Below are positions 6,901 through 8,249 of a DNA stretch of 8,249 nt, piece by piece. Position numbers and translations under genes: made by a program. Origin of the DNA: an uncultured Lachnospiraceae bacterium (lineage in GTDB: Bacteria; Bacillota; Clostridia; Lachnospirales; Lachnospiraceae); assembly GCA_910578605.1 (NCBI GenBank), contig CAJTQG010000026.1, positions 1 to 8,249 on the forward strand, written 5' to 3'. The notes beneath the pieces were generated by a model that ran no database searches, was not told the origin of the DNA, and saw only the letters and a list, made by a program, of their open reading frames with translations. Within the stretch, counting starts at the first letter, position 1, and each line of letters opens with the position of its first letter.

Positions 6901-6929
6901 GATTTTATATAGATTTTATATAGATTTTG
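6901..6929. repeat. 11-bp A/T-rich tandem repeat
   Basis: GATTTTATATA occurs twice without a gap (6901-6911 and 6912-6922), and a third partial copy GATTTTG follows (6923-6929). Seen from the promoter at 6866-6893, it covers about -42 to -70, where UP elements or bent A-tracts sit. The unit is close to one helical turn, so the A/T tracts lie on one face of the DNA. Confidence 0.7.
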
Positions 6930-6954
6930 TCTACTGTCATTCAACCAGTCCGCC

Positions 6955-7022
6955 AAAGAAAAAATCATATGCAGCAGCAGACCAAAAACTTATATTTCTC
7001 ATGTCTGCGCTGATATGATTTT
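6955..7022 (-). terminator. Strong terminator of the tepA-like gene
   Basis: The arms 6961-6970 and 7013-7022 pair perfectly over 10 bp. The stem continues with small bulges to 6978-6982 paired with 7003-7007, enclosing a 20-base loop. On the minus strand it ends in TTTTTTCTTT. It begins five bases after the tepA-like stop and separates that gene from the next promoter. Confidence 0.8.
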
Positions 7023-7027
7023 GCAAA

Positions 7028-7765
7028 TCAATTCTCTGTAGTTTGAGTGTGAGCCTTATTCTCTTTTTTTCTCTGTTCTTCATCCATGTTTATGTCAATT
7101 AACTGATGGAGTTTATCCATTGCTTGGCTTATTCCTCCTAGTTCATCTATCAAACCAATCTCCACAGCTTCCTGACCAACTAAAATTGTTCCTAAATCCT
7201 TTGTCAAAATTCCTGTATTCATCATCATTTCTTCTACCTGTGCCTGTGTTACTTTGGAATGCCTTTCAATAAAGCCTGATATTCTATCTTGTATCAATTT
7301 AAAATAATCATATGTCTGAGGTGCCCCGATAAACATACCATTCATTCTCACAGGATGAATTACCATTGTTCCGCTTGGAACAATAAAGGAGTAGTCCGCA
7401 GAAACTGCTATAGGACCGCCTATAGAATGACTGCCACCTAGTACAAGGGATACCGTTGGTTTGCTCACGGAGGAAATCATTTCTGCAATTGCCAACCCCG
7501 CCTCCACATCTCCTCCCATAGTGTTGATAATGACCAGCATTCCATCATACTCATTCGAATCCTCCAACTTGGCTAACTGAGGTAAAACATGCTCATATTT
7601 TGTTGTTTTTGAATTATTGCCCGCCGTCTCATGTCCCTCAATCTCTCCTATAATAGACAGCAGAAAAATTTTATGATGCTCCTCATTTTCATCTAGCATT
7701 CCCTCACCAAAATCTTTAATCTCCTCCCTCTCCTTCTCTCTCTTTTCCTGTTCTTCTTTATCCAT
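7028..7765 (-). CDS. tepA: TepA-like ClpP-family serine protease
   Basis: ClpP-fold serine peptidase of the TepA (YmfB) type, 245 residues. In Bacillus the TepA relative has been linked to protein export and degradation of secretion signals. The catalytic set is intact: oxyanion-loop INTMGGDVEAGLAIAEMI at 80-97, nucleophile Ser114 in GGSHSIGGPIAVSADYS (110-126), His137 in TMVIHPVRMNG (133-143) and Asp190 in LTKDLG. The VRMNG and GAPQTYDYF segments (139-156) match TepA rather than true ClpP, which has HQP. No ClpX-type ATPase is nearby. Both termini are highly charged: residues 1-31 are almost all Glu, Lys and Arg, and the tail after 225 is hydrophilic. There is no signal peptide, so it acts in the cytoplasm. 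AAAGGAG stands about 11 bases before ATG. It is a single-gene unit with its own terminator and divergent from rpmB. Confidence 0.9.
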   Translation of the reverse strand: MDKEEQEKREKEREEIKDFGEGMLDENEEHHKIFLLSIIGEIEGHETAGNNSKTTKYEHVLPQLAKLEDSNEYDGMLVIINTMGGDVEAGLAIAEMISSVSKPTVSLVLGGSHSIGGPIAVSADYSFIVPSGTMVIHPVRMNGMFIGAPQTYDYFKLIQDRISGFIERHSKVTQAQVEEMMMNTGILTKDLGTILVGQEAVEIGLIDELGGISQAMDKLHQLIDINMDEEQRKKENKAHTQTTEN

Positions 7766-7872
7766 AAAATTTAATACTCCTTTCTGCTCTCTGATTTTTA
7801 TATGATAGTAAGTATTTCAAATTTTCTATAATAGTCTTTCCTGTATTTCTCTATTTATAATAAAAATCCAAG

Positions 7873-7897
7873 ATTTTTTGCTTTTTTCGCAAAAAAT
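7873..7897. repeat. A/T-rich palindrome between tepA and rpmB
   Basis: ATTTTTTGC (7873-7881) is exactly complementary to GCAAAAAAT (7889-7897), with a 7-base spacer. It ends two bases before the -35 box of rpmB, so it could be a protein-binding site or an UP-like element. I see no clear sigma-A promoter for the tepA-like gene in 7766-7872, only A/T-rich sequence. Confidence 0.45.
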
Positions 7898-7899
7898 GC

Positions 7900-7928
7900 T
7901 TGCCAAATATTATCCTTTCTGTTAGAAT
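7900..7928 (+). promoter_or_regulatory. Sigma-A-like promoter of rpmB
   Basis: TTGCCA (7900-7905) and TAGAAT (7923-7928) are exactly 17 bases apart. The start would be near 7935, giving a leader of about 44 bases. That leader can form a small GACC/GGTC hairpin (7942-7953), too weak to call a regulator. Confidence 0.68.
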
Positions 7929-7978
7929 AGCTTTTGTTTGAGACCTCATGGTCGAGTATATTGAAGGAGGTGCAACTA

Positions 7979-8164
7979 ATGGCAAAATGTGCAATCTGTA
8001 GTAAAGGCGCTCATTTCGGAATTAAAGTGAGCCATTCTCATAGAAGATCAAACAAAATTTGGAAAGCAAATGTAAAGTCTGTTAAGGTAAAAGTAAACGG
8101 AGCTGCTAAAAAGATGTATGTATGTACTTCTTGCTTAAGATCCGGTGCCGTAGAGCGTGCTTAA
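7979..8164 (+). CDS. rpmB: 50S ribosomal protein L28
   Basis: Structural protein of the large ribosomal subunit, 61 residues, the usual length. It shows the zinc-binding (C+) form: CAIC at residues 4-7 and CTSC at 49-52 supply four cysteine ligands. The central basic stretch has SHSHRRSNKIWKANVK at 18-33, typical of L28. The start is ATG at 7979, preceded by GAAGGAGG with a seven-base gap. A TTG 45 bases upstream is in frame, but it lies at the predicted transcript start and lacks a binding site. The gene is a single unit. No hairpin terminator is evident in the 85 bases after it. Confidence 0.97.
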   Translation: MAKCAICSKGAHFGIKVSHSHRRSNKIWKANVKSVKVKVNGAAKKMYVCTSCLRSGAVERA

Positions 8165-8180
8165 CTTCTATTGACTTCTA

Positions 8181-8208
8181 CTGACAATGAATCAATGTAT
8201 TTTATAAA
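8181..8208 (+). promoter_or_regulatory. Possible promoter for a gene right of the window
   Basis: CTGACA (8181-8186) and TATAAA (8203-8208) are 16 bases apart on the plus strand, each one base from consensus. No start codon with a ribosome binding site follows before the window ends. An imperfect 10-bp repeat, ACTTCTATTG then ACTTCTACTG (8164-8183), overlaps the -35 box. Confidence 0.35.
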
Positions 8209-8249
8209 ATTTCAGCATAACTCTTCAACATGTTATTTGTGCACTACAT

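Noticed and set aside
7934..7978. Upstream TTG start extending L28 by 15 residues.
   Set aside because: It coincides with the predicted transcript start, lacks a Shine-Dalgarno sequence, and the extension is absent from the L28 family.

Overview
The window is chromosomal DNA from a low-GC Firmicute, most likely a Clostridia member close to Lachnospiraceae. The clues are strong AGGAGG-type ribosome binding sites, AT-rich spacers with sigma-A-like promoters, a SpoIID/LytB-domain protein, a TepA-type ClpP paralogue, and QueA and prephenate dehydrogenase (with C-terminal ACT domain) sequences of Firmicute type. The taxonomic placement is inference from gene content. I see no insertion sequence, phage gene, CRISPR array, tRNA or rRNA.

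Layout. From the left, a YihY/BrkB-family membrane protein (+, 49-936) converges on a membrane-anchored SpoIID/LytB-domain protein (-, 964-2739). The 550-base gap 2740-3289 holds a minus-strand 6S RNA gene (core about 2900-3081) with its own promoter (3113-3141) and a downstream terminator (2824-2850). Beyond it lies a near-consensus plus-strand promoter (3165-3193) with an inverted repeat just downstream, which drives tyrA (3290-4387). tyrA ends in a long hairpin and converges on queA (-, 4531-5562). Between them is a short minus-strand reading frame resembling the end of TruA.

To the right, on the minus strand, a DUF3810-type membrane protein with an HELAH motif (5619-6785) lies just upstream of queA. 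The two probably form an operon driven from 6866-6893, a promoter preceded by an 11-bp A/T-rich tandem repeat. Next is a TepA-like ClpP-fold serine protease (-, 7028-7765) with its own strong terminator (6955-7022). The last gene is rpmB for ribosomal protein L28 (+, 7979-8164), transcribed divergently from tepA. A possible promoter for a gene outside the window follows it.

The genes are mostly independent housekeeping units: cell envelope (YihY, SpoIID/LytB, DUF3810, TepA), translation (L28, QueA), aromatic amino acid synthesis (TyrA) and global control of transcription (6S RNA). I found no convincing new multi-gene system. The points most worth a second look are the 6S RNA and its mutually exclusive pairings, the repeat in the tyrA leader, the possible TruA remnant, and the uncharacterised HExxH membrane protein.
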